Source: JAKFFN01 sp964444305 (GTDB lineage: Bacteria; Sumerlaeota; Sumerlaeia; Sumerlaeales; Sumerlaeaceae). Taken from it: a DNA stretch of 29,405 nt. Under the pieces are notes generated by a model, which saw nothing but the letters and a program-made list of their open reading frames with translations, was not told the origin of the DNA and ran no database searches. Below are positions 15,827-24,242 of this stretch, piece after piece (positions within the stretch are counted from its first letter, which is position 1; each line of letters starts with the position of its first letter). The position numbers and the translations under genes were made by a program. The DNA is taken from the NCBI GenBank assembly GCA_964444305.1, contig CAYUGQ010000020.1, positions 1 to 29,405 of the forward strand, in the 5' to 3' direction.

Positions 15827-16588
15827 TTATCTGCGGTTCGAAAGCAAAGCAAGAACCCGGATAAACATATTGATGAAATCAATAAACAGGCTAAACGCAC
15901 CAGCCACCCAATCCTCCGGCCCATATCGGTGCATAATCTCGCTAGTATTATAGAGGACAAACCCGGCGAAAACCAGCAAACCCGCCGCCGTCACACCCAT
16001 ATGAAATGCCCACGAATTCATAAACAGGCCAACAACCATAAAACCCACCAGGATCCAAAAGCCCGTCCAGATAAACCCGCGCATAAACGAAAAATCTTTC
16101 CTGGTAACTAAAACATACCCCGTCAGCCCGCCAAAAGCAAAGGTCGTCAAACCCAGCGCCTGCCAAATCACAGCAAAAGACCCCGTCTTAGCCGCCGCAA
16201 TCAGCAACATCGGACTAATAAAAAATCCCGTAAACGCCGTAAAGAACACATAAGCAATCACATTAATGCCCCGCTGCCTCACCACCGCACCCATCATGAA
16301 AGCCAGCGCCAGGTAAGCCAGGAACAGCATCATCATCCCCCGCCCCTGCACAATCTTCCACAAAATGCTGTTCTCATTCCCCGCCGCCTGCAGGACCATA
16401 AAAATCCCCACAGCCATCGTAATCCCCACACCCGCCGTCAGTGTAGCATAAACCTTACGCAAAAACGCCCCACGCACCGCCGGCGAAGCCCCCACAACCA
16501 AACCAGCCTCACCACCATAAACGCCAGACTGATCCATAGGATGTGCAGAAGTGCGATAATCCTGCTGATACTGATTCCGAGGGTCCAT
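15827..16588 (-). CDS. Bax inhibitor-1/YccA family multi-pass membrane protein
   Basis: This 253-residue inner-membrane protein has about seven hydrophobic helices from residue ~45 onward, after a soluble ~40-residue N-terminus. The C-terminal family signature is present: YNTSEIMHRYGPEDWVAGAF followed by SLFIDFINMFIRVLALL, with the pH-sensing acidic residues in the last helix. Members such as YbhL/BsYetJ are calcium-leak channels that resist membrane stress and are substrates of FtsH in E. coli (YccA). The function here is by family only. Start ATG 16588 has GGAG about six bases upstream. A strong terminator follows the gene. Confidence 0.93.
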   Translation of the reverse strand: MDPRNQYQQDYRTSAHPMDQSGVYGGEAGLVVGASPAVRGAFLRKVYATLTAGVGITMAVGIFMVLQAAGNENSILWKIVQGRGMMMLFLAYLALAFMMGAVVRQRGINVIAYVFFTAFTGFFISPMLLIAAAKTGSFAVIWQALGLTTFAFGGLTGYVLVTRKDFSFMRGFIWTGFWILVGFMVVGLFMNSWAFHMGVTAAGLLVFAGFVLYNTSEIMHRYGPEDWVAGAFSLFIDFINMFIRVLALLSNRR

Positions 16589-16757
16589 AACAATCTCCGA
16601 TGCCAGGCCACCACAGCCCAGGCAGTTTCATTTATAAGCAATCATGGGAAAAAACCACGCGATGGCAATAACATTTTCCAGAATAAATTCAACCACCACC
16701 GGCTAATAACGCACGCATCAGGAACACACGGCAAGAAAACGCCAGACGTTCAAGAGA

Positions 16758-16833
<76 letters not shown>

Positions 16834-17127
16834 TTTTTTTTATTTTCCTGCGGGACAAACCTGCGCCCGTAGATGGCTAATTCTTCCTCAATGACCACCT
16901 AAATCTACCTCCACTTAGACCTGGCAGAATTAGACCGCTTGCTGACCTTTAATTTTCACTGCAGGCCGGCGCGGAACCAGGCCATTAACGAGGTATAACC
17001 GCCCTGCGCTACTAACCGCAAAAAGGCCAGCTTTTTGCTTTAACTCCCGACTATACCTTCCGGCCAGTTTTCCGGTGCAGATTTATTACCGCGATTCACA
17101 CTATGTGGCAAAAAAGGAAATTAGCTC
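16834..17127. other. Intergenic region between tRNA-Gly and the SDR gene
   Basis: The region begins with the T-run after the tRNA and contains a perfect 8-bp stem inverted repeat (17018-17038). The SDR ribosome binding site, AAGGAA, lies about nine bases before ATG 17128. I see no gene and no confident promoter. Confidence 0.4.
17018..17038. repeat. Inverted repeat GCAAAAAG-N5-CTTTTTGC
   Basis: This is a perfect 8-bp palindromic stem with a 5-base loop (GCCAG), about 90 bases upstream of the SDR start. It could be an operator for the SDR gene or a hairpin ending the tRNA transcript. The sequence alone does not decide. Confidence 0.55.
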
Positions 17128-17916
17128 ATGAGAATTGATCTTTCCGGCAAGCTGGCCTTCGTTTCGGGTTCATCCAAGGGAATCGGACATGCCATTGCTA
17201 AGGGACTGCGAGATGCTGGCGCGACGGTAATCATCCACGGACGCCAGCGCGAAGCCATCGCAAAAGTGGCGCAGGCCCTCGCCGACGATGTGCGATACGT
17301 CTACGGCGACCTTTCAAACAGCGAGCAGGCGCAGGACGTCGTCCGGCAACTGGCTGACATCGGCAACATTGATATCCTCGTTAACAACGTCGGCATCTAT
17401 GAGCATAAACCCTTTTTAGAAATTCCAGATAATGACTGGACGCGCTTTTTCGAGACAAACGTCATGTCCGGCATCCGCATGACCCGCGCGCTGCTGCCCC
17501 ACATGATGGAGCAGAACTGGGGCCGCGTCGTGTTCATTTCATCAGAATCGGCCCTGAACATCCCTGTCGACATGATCCATTACGGCGTCACGAAATCCGC
17601 CCTGCAAGGCCTGGCGCGCGGCATCGCAGAGACCACCAGAGGCACCAATGTAACCGTAAACACTGTCTTACCGGGCCCCACCCTTACAGAAGGCTCCGCA
17701 GCGTTCATCGCAGAGGAAGCCAACGCAAAAGGAATCTCCACCGAACAGGCCGAAGCCAACTTTATCAGCGACAACCGCGCAACCTCCCTAATCTGGCGTT
17801 TCGCCCGGGTAGACGAAGTCGCCAGCATGGTAACTTACGTAGTCTCACCCCAGGCCTCAGCCACAAACGGCGCATCCCTCAGAGTAGACGGCGGCGTGGT
17901 GAACAGCATCATGTGA
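17128..17916 (+). CDS. Short-chain dehydrogenase/reductase (classical SDR)
   Basis: The 262-residue cytoplasmic NAD(P)-dependent oxidoreductase has a glycine-rich cofactor motif GSSKGIG (14-20), NNVG (86-89), catalytic Ser around 138-139 (ISSES), Tyr152 and Lys156 in YGVTK, and the C-terminal NGASLRVDGG. FabG-like enzymes share this layout, but the segment TLTEGSAAFIAEEANAKG and the overall sequence fit the broad 'oxidoreductase' group. The substrate is unknown. Start ATG 17128 has AAGGAA upstream. An amidohydrolase gene follows on the same strand, 110 bases from its preferred start. Confidence 0.93.
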   Translation: MRIDLSGKLAFVSGSSKGIGHAIAKGLRDAGATVIIHGRQREAIAKVAQALADDVRYVYGDLSNSEQAQDVVRQLADIGNIDILVNNVGIYEHKPFLEIPDNDWTRFFETNVMSGIRMTRALLPHMMEQNWGRVVFISSESALNIPVDMIHYGVTKSALQGLARGIAETTRGTNVTVNTVLPGPTLTEGSAAFIAEEANAKGISTEQAEANFISDNRATSLIWRFARVDEVASMVTYVVSPQASATNGASLRVDGGVVNSIM

Positions 17917-18026
17917 AGCGCAGCCGGGTGCAATTCAATTTAGAAACGCCCTCATCTCCGCTGAACCTTAGCTCCATTACCAGCTTCGATTTCTACACGA
18001 ACCTACCACCACGACAGGACCCAACC

Positions 18027-19250
18027 ATGAGCGCCACCCCTCCCGACAACAATGACATCCAGACCCGCGCCGCCGCCTTAAAAACGGAACTCATAGAAAT
18101 ACGCCGCGACCTTCACAGACACCCCGAGCTGGCCAACCGCGAAACACGCACCGCGGCAAAAGTCGCCGACTACCTCCAGCAATTGAACCTCGATCAAATC
18201 ACGACCGGCGTCGCCCACACCGGCGTCGTCGCCCTTCTTAATGGCACCCGTCCCGGCCCCGTTCTCGCCATCCGCGCCGATATGGACGCTCTTCCCATCA
18301 GCGAAACCATCGATGTCCCCTACAAATCGCTCCACGCCGGCATCAAACACGCCTGCGGCCACGACGCCCACACGACCATCCTGCTCGGCACCGCAAAACT
18401 CCTCTCCCAGATGCGCGACAAACTCCACGGAACCATAAAATTTATCTTCCAGCCCGCAGAAGAAGGCTCCCCCCCCGGCGAAGACGGCGGAGCCACGCTC
18501 ATGATCAAAGAAGGCGTCCTCGAAGATCCTCCCGTCGACGCCATCATCGGTCTCCATGTCCGACCCCATTACGATACCGGCCTCATCGCCCTGCGCGGCG
18601 GCCCTGTCATGGCCTCTGCCGATCAGCTTAAAATCACCATAAAAGGCCGCCAGGCCCACGCCGCCTATCCCCATGACGGACTCGATGCCATTGCCATAGC
18701 AGCCGATGTGATCCAACAGCTTCAAACCATTCGCAGCCGCCGCATCTCCACCCTGGAACCCTTCGTCCTCACAATCGGAACGATCAACGGTGGAACCGCC
18801 TCAAACATCCTCGCTCCGGAAGTCACCATGACCGGCACCCTCCGGGCCTTCGATCCTGATATCCGCGAAAAGGTGCTGGCCCTGGCAAAGCAAATCATAC
18901 AGGGAGTATGCGCCGCCCACGGAGCAACCGGCACACTGGAGATCAAAGGCTCAAACCCCGCCGTTGTGAACGACAAAGCCCTTACCAAAGAAATGCGTAC
19001 CGCCGCCATCGCTGCCCTTGGCGAAGCCGCCGTGCTTGAATCGCCCATGTGGATGGGCGCCGAAGACTTTGCTGCCTATCAGCAACACATCCCCGGCTGT
19101 TTCTTCTTCCTCGGCGTTCGCAACGAAGCACAAGGCAAAACAGCCATGCTCCATACGCCCGAGTTTGATATAGACGAAGACTGTCTTCCCGTCGGCGTAA
19201 CCGCCATGACCTCCCTCGCCATCTCATTCCTTGAAAATCGCGCCGGATAA
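18027..19250 (+). CDS. M20D family amidohydrolase (N-acyl-amino-acid / hippurate hydrolase-like)
   Basis: The 407-residue protein belongs to the metal-dependent amidohydrolases that deacylate N-acyl amino acids or related conjugates. Motifs are RRDLHRHPEL near the start, RADMDALP (~83-90), CGHDAHT (110-116, metal Cys and His), FQPAEEG (Glu145/146) and the dimerisation domain with GRQAHAAYPHDGLDAI. The C-terminal MGAEDFA is also typical. The start chosen is ATG 18027, preceded by AGGA. A GTG at 17913 overlaps the SDR stop (GTGA) and would add 38 residues, but that stretch has no conserved content, so it is the less likely start. The pair is probably one operon. Confidence 0.9.
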   Translation: MSATPPDNNDIQTRAAALKTELIEIRRDLHRHPELANRETRTAAKVADYLQQLNLDQITTGVAHTGVVALLNGTRPGPVLAIRADMDALPISETIDVPYKSLHAGIKHACGHDAHTTILLGTAKLLSQMRDKLHGTIKFIFQPAEEGSPPGEDGGATLMIKEGVLEDPPVDAIIGLHVRPHYDTGLIALRGGPVMASADQLKITIKGRQAHAAYPHDGLDAIAIAADVIQQLQTIRSRRISTLEPFVLTIGTINGGTASNILAPEVTMTGTLRAFDPDIREKVLALAKQIIQGVCAAHGATGTLEIKGSNPAVVNDKALTKEMRTAAIAALGEAAVLESPMWMGAEDFAAYQQHIPGCFFFLGVRNEAQGKTAMLHTPEFDIDEDCLPVGVTAMTSLAISFLENRAG

Positions 19251-19293
19251 ACCAGCCAGACCCCACCGGCACACCCAACATTCAAATTCTCAC

Positions 19294-22128
19294 CTAATAG
19301 CCAGACACCCCAAACACAATCAGCCCCGGTCCCGACTTTGCAGCCCGTAATTCCAAACAGGTGATCCGGTTGGCCGGTTCGGGATTTTCCCAGCGCAACC
19401 CATGAATCGCCGCACCTCCCTGTGCCGGCTCTTTCTCCGTCCGCCAGATCACCGGGGATGCCAATGTCTGCCGGTTGTCCGCCAGCGACTTCACATTCAC
19501 TCCGTACGTCAGCGCCACTTCCTGCACCGCACCGCTCTCTTGCGTAATCCTCAGCGTCCCCACCCGCGTACCGTCCGGCACCCAATAAGGCGTAGCCATA
19601 GCAAACACCAGTTGATTCGCGTCCAGCGGTTTCCGGGAATTCAACTGCAGCGCCTGCGCCTCATCCGGATTTTCAGCCAGCGCACCCGGCAACACCACAA
19701 CCGCCGCCTCCCCCTGCCGGTCTGCAATATTAAATCGATACTCCCCCAAATCCGCCATTCCGCCTTTCCAACCCGCAAAAGCCCCATCGGTCAGGTCTTC
19801 GCCAATCTTCCCCAGCGAATACTTCGCCGCCGCCCTCAAATCCGCCGTCCATCCCACCTGCTGACTTCCGCCCGTCCGTCCCGTATCCCAACGCCGAAAA
19901 AACACTGCCCCATAATCAAACGGCACCTCCGAACTATCCTCATACCCCCCTGTCCAGGCCGCCTCCGCCGCCAAGACATACGCTATGTACTGCTCCAGGT
20001 TCCGCGCCAGCGACCCCTCATCAAACGAGTACCCCGCCCACGTCGTCTGCATCAATCCCATAGACCGACTCGTCTGAGCCTGATGATTCGACATCGCCTT
20101 CGCAAATCTCACAATATTGTCCGGCGCATTCCAAGTGCAGCCCACCACCGAAAAACCATCCTTATTAAAAATCGCCGGACTCCCATATCGCTCCACCGGC
20201 GCCGCCATATAATGCCAGTCCGCAATCACGATATCCTTCGGAAGATTCTCCCGCCGTCGTCTCCCCTCCTCCACCGTCGGTGCCAACGCCGCGTCCGGTG
20301 CCTCCCCCGGACCAATCAGCATATCGCCCCACATCATCGTCCTAATCCCAAGTCCCTCCAGAAACCGGTGATAATGCCGCGTATCATCAATAAAAAGCTG
20401 AGTCGCCCCCACAGCTTTGTTCTCCGGCTTCTTCGGAAATCCATCCAGGTGCACCTCATCATGACCGATATGGATCACCGAGGGATTAAACATCCGGATA
20501 GCCTCCCGATAAATTTCCTCACAAATCCGATAAACCTCCGGGTTAGACGGATCATAAGCATATGGATCACCCGGATCATCCGCCAGATAACGCATCTCCG
20601 GCTTCTGCAACAGCCATTCGCTGTGCCCGAAAGTATTAACCAGCGGAATCACATCAATCCCCTGCTCCCTGGCCCTGTCCGCCACCGCAACCGCATCCCC
20701 TTTCTCCATCCCGTACCGCTCACTGTGTATCTGCGGCTGACTCTCCCATTTCACGTAATCCACCTGGTACACCAGGTTGTTAATTTTTAACGGAGCCAGG
20801 ATTTCATCCACCATCTTCAACTGAAGATCCCGTGCATCCTTCCCCGTAAAAAAGTGAATCCCCCGAAAAGGCAAAGCCGGCCAATCCCGAATTTCCGCCC
20901 GCCGTACCATGGCATTCCCATCCCCATCATGCCGAAGCAATTGCTCAAATGTCCGCAAAGCATTCAACAGCCCCACCGTCGTCCTGACGTCACCTATTTC
21001 CACCCCGTCCGTCGTTACATCAATGCGATACCCCTCCCGCTTCAGCGGTCCATCCGGATCATCCCCGTCACTCCGCTCATCCACCATCACCCTCACCGTC
21101 GCACTGTCCCCGTCCCCCGCCGCAAAAACCACATTATGCAACCGCCCGAGCCGCTCATTATACCCCAGTAAAATATCCTCATACCGTGCCCCAGCCTCCT
21201 TCGAAAGCCTCTCCCCCACCACACTAAAACTCAACAATCCCGGCACCGGCAACGAATCTTCATGCCACGTAATCTCCTTCGGGCTGGGGACAATCCGATC
21301 CACCACCGGCGGCGCAACCGTAACAACCTTCGTCGTCACCCTCAAATCAGCCACCGCCGTCCTCGAAGGCCGCCTCATCGCCCGTTCCGGAAACGAAAAA
21401 ACCACCTCATACCGCATCGGATCCTCTCCCAACGGCGAACCAAGGATCCCCAGCCAGTAATACTTCTTCCCCTCCGCCCATTGATTTCGCCGATAATCTA
21501 ACAGCGCCATACTCACTGGCCCGGTCGTCTCGATCGTCAACGGCCCCTGCGGCGAATGAAACGTAACCGACCGAAAATCCGCCAGCAACGTCGTCTCAGA
21601 CGGCACCGTCCCCGGCGCCCAGCGCGGCGTCCGCCCCTCCGTCGTCGAACCATCCGCCAGCCGCGCAGTCCAGGTCGTGTTTGAAAGCCACGCCTCGCTA
21701 ATCGCCGCCAAACGGTTCTCAATCACCCCCGCCACATCCGTCGTCATCCGAATATCCGTAGCCACCCGCAGCTTCCGCCCCGGCAAAATTTCCAGCGTCT
21801 GCTCCCCCGTCACTGACTCAGACCGGTCACTCCTTAACTCATACGTCAACCCCACCGCCCCAGTCGTCACTCCCGCTGTCGTAGACTCCTCCACCCGCAG
21901 CGGCTGATCATTATAACCATAATAACGCTCCGTCCACGACGGATCAATTACAAAAAGAGTGCTCAGATGACTGAACGAAAAACCATCCACATCAATCTTA
22001 TAGCCATCCTTGCCCCCCACCGTCAAACGGATGCCATCCTGCTCAACCGTCCGCCTCCGCTCAACTCCTTCATTCGCAAAAGCCATCGAAGTTAAAACTA
22101 AAAGCCAGAACGTGTAAAGCAGTTTCAT
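19294..22128 (-). CDS. Exported GH20-type beta-N-acetylhexosaminidase-like protein
   Basis: The product has 944 residues from ATG 22128, which opens a signal peptide (MKLLYTFWLLVLTSMAFA) and has GGGAG upstream. An ATG at 22152 would add eight polar residues. Residues ~20-260 are a beta-rich domain of unknown type. About 275-400 matches the GH20b alpha/beta domain (IVPSPKEI; REGYRIDVTTDGVEI; TTVGLLNALRTFEQLL). About 415-700 is the (beta/alpha)8 catalytic domain with RGIHFFTGKD, VNTFGHSEW and the Asp-Glu dyad in HIGHDEVHLDGF (557-558). These enzymes remove terminal N-acetylhexosamine using the substrate acetamido group. The residue before the dyad is His (GHDE) where GGDE is usual, so specificity may differ. 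A ~240-residue C-terminal part follows. The protein is probably periplasmic or outer-surface. Confidence 0.88.
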   Translation of the reverse strand: MKLLYTFWLLVLTSMAFANEGVERRRTVEQDGIRLTVGGKDGYKIDVDGFSFSHLSTLFVIDPSWTERYYGYNDQPLRVEESTTAGVTTGAVGLTYELRSDRSESVTGEQTLEILPGRKLRVATDIRMTTDVAGVIENRLAAISEAWLSNTTWTARLADGSTTEGRTPRWAPGTVPSETTLLADFRSVTFHSPQGPLTIETTGPVSMALLDYRRNQWAEGKKYYWLGILGSPLGEDPMRYEVVFSFPERAMRRPSRTAVADLRVTTKVVTVAPPVVDRIVPSPKEITWHEDSLPVPGLLSFSVVGERLSKEAGARYEDILLGYNERLGRLHNVVFAAGDGDSATVRVMVDERSDGDDPDGPLKREGYRIDVTTDGVEIGDVRTTVGLLNALRTFEQLLRHDGDGNAMVRRAEIRDWPALPFRGIHFFTGKDARDLQLKMVDEILAPLKINNLVYQVDYVKWESQPQIHSERYGMEKGDAVAVADRAREQGIDVIPLVNTFGHSEWLLQKPEMRYLADDPGDPYAYDPSNPEVYRICEEIYREAIRMFNPSVIHIGHDEVHLDGFPKKPENKAVGATQLFIDDTRHYHRFLEGLGIRTMMWGDMLIGPGEAPDAALAPTVEEGRRRRENLPKDIVIADWHYMAAPVERYGSPAIFNKDGFSVVGCTWNAPDNIVRFAKAMSNHQAQTSRSMGLMQTTWAGYSFDEGSLARNLEQYIAYVLAAEAAWTGGYEDSSEVPFDYGAVFFRRWDTGRTGGSQQVGWTADLRAAAKYSLGKIGEDLTDGAFAGWKGGMADLGEYRFNIADRQGEAAVVVLPGALAENPDEAQALQLNSRKPLDANQLVFAMATPYWVPDGTRVGTLRITQESGAVQEVALTYGVNVKSLADNRQTLASPVIWRTEKEPAQGGAAIHGLRWENPEPANRITCLELRAAKSGPGLIVFGVSGY

Positions 22129-22264
22129 GGTCAGATCGCTCCCGGGGGTCATTCAGATCAGAGACCTTATCAATGCCGGTCTCTGGCATCAATGGGCAAG
22201 CATTGTTACAGACCAACCCGTCCTTGACATAAAGTCCTCGAACGATTCTTACCAAGTTCACCAA

Positions 22265-22282
22265 CTGCCAATTAATTGGCAG
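22265..22282. promoter_or_regulatory. 18-bp perfect palindrome upstream of ferritin
   Basis: CTGCCAATTAATTGGCAG is a perfect palindrome, 55 bases before the ferritin start and ~137 bases from the hexosaminidase start. It overlaps where the -35 would lie for a candidate extended -10 (TGCAATACT, 22289-22297). It is a likely operator for a dimeric regulator. It does not match the Fur consensus I know. Confidence 0.6.
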
Positions 22283-22336
22283 GGCACATGCAATACTTCG
22301 CAGCTATTTAAAAAAACCCAACACAGGAGTTCCAAA

Positions 22337-22837
22337 ATGAAAATAAGTGAGCGGATGGAAGACGCCATCAACCGGCAGATTAACATCGAATTCATGTCCA
22401 GTTACACCTACCTTTCCATGTCCGCCTGGTGCGAGCGGAAAAGCTTTTCCGGCTCCGCCGTATGGATGCGCCATCAAAGCCAGGAAGAAAAAGAGCACGC
22501 CATGAAACTCTATGAATTCCTGGCCGATCGCAGCGCCCGTATAGAGCTCCGACCCATTCCCGCCCCGCCCGTCGATTTCACTTCCCTCCGCGACGTGTTT
22601 GAGCAGTCCCTTAAACAGGAAGAAGAAGTCAGCCAGGCCATTAACGACCTTTACGAAATCGCCCTTCAAGAAAAAGCCTACGCCACTGCCGCTGAACTCC
22701 AGTGGTTCCTCACCGAACAGGTCGAAGAAGAAAAAACGGCCCGCCTCATTCTCAGCAAGTTCGATCTCATCGGCGACGATGGCCCCGCCCTTCTCGATCT
22801 CGATCGCGAACTAGGCGCCCGCGAAACCACTGACTAA
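22337..22837 (+). CDS. ftnA: Ferritin (bacterial FtnA type)
   Basis: The 166-residue protein is an iron-storage four-helix bundle that forms 24-mers, oxidises Fe(II) and stores it as a mineral core. Ferroxidase residues are visible: Glu18 (INIEFMSSYTYL), Glu51 and His54 (EEKEHAMK), a helix-C Glu, and Gln/Glu in TEQVEEEKTA. There is no haem-ligating Met at the bacterioferritin position. Start ATG 22337 has AGGAG seven bases upstream. Longer in-frame extensions upstream lack conserved content. The gene is a single unit: a palindrome lies upstream and a strong terminator follows. Iron control through the palindrome is plausible but inferred. Confidence 0.95.
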   Translation: MKISERMEDAINRQINIEFMSSYTYLSMSAWCERKSFSGSAVWMRHQSQEEKEHAMKLYEFLADRSARIELRPIPAPPVDFTSLRDVFEQSLKQEEEVSQAINDLYEIALQEKAYATAAELQWFLTEQVEEEKTARLILSKFDLIGDDGPALLDLDRELGARETTD

Positions 22838-22849
22838 CCTTAACAACAC

Positions 22850-22877
22850 AAGCCGCGGCTCCGGTCGCGGCTTTTTT
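22850..22877 (+). terminator. Rho-independent terminator of the ferritin gene
   Basis: AAGCCGCG and CGCGGCTT form an 8-bp stem with an 8-base loop, followed by a run of T (22872-22877). It lies 13 bases after the stop. Confidence 0.92.
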
Positions 22878-22943
22878 CGTTTTACACGAATCCAACTCCT
22901 CCAAATAGCCTCAAACAAAATCATAATTTAAAGGGGATCAAAA

Positions 22944-24107
22944 GTGGAACGCGACGATTTCTCACGCAGACAATTTCTCACCGCAGCAGGTCTTGGCCTT
23001 GCCGCCTCCGTCATTTCAACATCGCGCGCAAGCGCGCAGGAGACCACCGCTTCAGCCCAACAACACACGCCAGTACCCGAATCAGAAAAAATCGGCTGGG
23101 CCATTGCCGGCATCGGTAATTTCGCCCGCGGACCCATCCTCAACAACATCGGACACTGCCGCCACACCACCGTCCGCGGATTTGTAACCCGCGACCCCGA
23201 AGGTAAAGGCCGCGAGTTCGGCGACAAATACAAAGTAAACCCCGCCGCCATAGTAAATCTCGAAAACATGCACCGCCTCGCCGATCGCGATGACATCCAG
23301 GTCGTCTACGTCATCACCCCCAATGGCCTCCACAAAGACTACTCCCTCGCCGCCCTCAAAGCCGGCAAACACGTCTTCTGTGAAAAACCCTTTGCTCCCA
23401 GCGAAGCCGATTGCCAGGAAATCCTCGACGCCGCAAAAGCCGCCGGCAAACTCGTCGGCCTCGGCTACCGCGTCCGCTTCGACGCCGCCAACAAACGTGC
23501 TATCGAAGCCGTCCGCAACAACGAGCTCGGCCGCATCAAATACCTCAGCGGAGAATTCGGCTTTAACCTGAACACAGACCATCCCCCCGGAGCCTGGCGT
23601 GCCAACATGGAACTCGCCGGTGGCGGCAGCCTCGCCGATATCGGCGTATACGGTGTGAACGCCGCCCGCTTCCTCACCGGCGAAGAACCCTTCGAAATCA
23701 GCGGCCAGATCATCTCCACTCCCGACGACCCCCGCTTCACCGAAGTCGAAGAAACCGCCCTCTTCGAATTCAAGTTTCCCTCCGGCATCGTCTTCCAGGG
23801 TCTCTCCAGTTACGGAATCGTCGGTCAAGGTCGCATCCGCACCGTCGGCGACGCCGGCTGGTTCGACATGGAACCCGCCATCGCCTACGAAGGCGCAAAA
23901 ATCCGACTGAGCAAAAAATCCCCCGCCCAGTCACTCGAACTCGAACAAACAAACCAGTTCGCGGACATGATGGACGACTTCAGCCTCGCCGTAAAAGAAA
24001 ATCGCCCCGCCCGCTCCACCGGCCAAGACGGCCTCCTCGACGTCCGCTATATCGAAGCCATCTACAAATCCGCCAAAAACGGCGGCCAAGTCATCAAATT
24101 AAGCTAA
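22944..24107 (+). CDS. Tat-exported Gfo/Idh/MocA oxidoreductase, glucose-fructose oxidoreductase-like
   Basis: The 387-residue protein has a twin-arginine signal (SRRQFLTAAGLGLAA, residues 7-21), so it folds with its cofactor and is exported to the periplasm. The mature part has the nucleotide-binding start IGWAIAGIGNFARG, the catalytic-lysine motif CEKP (~141-144) and AGGGSLADIGVYGVNAARF, which is close to Zymomonas mobilis GFOR in my memory of that sequence. GFOR keeps NADP tightly bound and couples glucose oxidation to fructose reduction. Whether this protein does so is unknown. Start is GTG 22944, supported by AAGGGG eight bases upstream. It follows the ferritin terminator and is probably a single-gene unit. 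Confidence 0.92.
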   Translation: MERDDFSRRQFLTAAGLGLAASVISTSRASAQETTASAQQHTPVPESEKIGWAIAGIGNFARGPILNNIGHCRHTTVRGFVTRDPEGKGREFGDKYKVNPAAIVNLENMHRLADRDDIQVVYVITPNGLHKDYSLAALKAGKHVFCEKPFAPSEADCQEILDAAKAAGKLVGLGYRVRFDAANKRAIEAVRNNELGRIKYLSGEFGFNLNTDHPPGAWRANMELAGGGSLADIGVYGVNAARFLTGEEPFEISGQIISTPDDPRFTEVEETALFEFKFPSGIVFQGLSSYGIVGQGRIRTVGDAGWFDMEPAIAYEGAKIRLSKKSPAQSLELEQTNQFADMMDDFSLAVKENRPARSTGQDGLLDVRYIEAIYKSAKNGGQVIKLS

Positions 24108-24152
24108 CCAACCACCCCACCTCACACCCATTTCGCAGTACCCATAACAACG

Positions 24153-24190
24153 CAAAAAAACCGCCGCAGGCCTCAAAACCCTGCGGCGGT
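24153..24190 (-). terminator. Rho-independent terminator of the first secreted paralogue
   Basis: An 11-bp perfect stem ACCGCCGCAGG/CCTGCGGCGGT (24160-24170 and 24180-24190) has a 9-base loop and is followed on the minus strand by seven T. The same arms recur at 25365-25392. On the plus strand only AATAGTTT follows, so it mainly serves the minus-strand gene. Confidence 0.88.
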
Positions 24191-24242
24191 AATAGTTTCT
24201 ACAATGTTTGCACGCTATCAAACTTCAGCCAAAGCTGAAAGA

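Noticed and set aside
17913..18026. GTG start at 17913 for the amidohydrolase, overlapping the SDR stop (GTGA)
   Set aside because: The extra 38 residues have no conserved content. ATG 18027 has AGGA upstream and begins just before the family's conserved N-terminus.
19402..20790. 462-codon plus-strand frame opposite the hexosaminidase gene
   Set aside because: It is antisense to a clear GH20 enzyme and is dominated by Arg, Pro, His and Ile, which the A+C-rich plus strand produces. It has no recognisable domain.
23082..23828. 248-codon Gly/Ala/Val/Glu-rich minus-strand frame in the GFOR-like gene
   Set aside because: It is antisense to a well-supported Gfo/Idh/MocA gene and shows the usual Gly/Val/Asp shadow composition.
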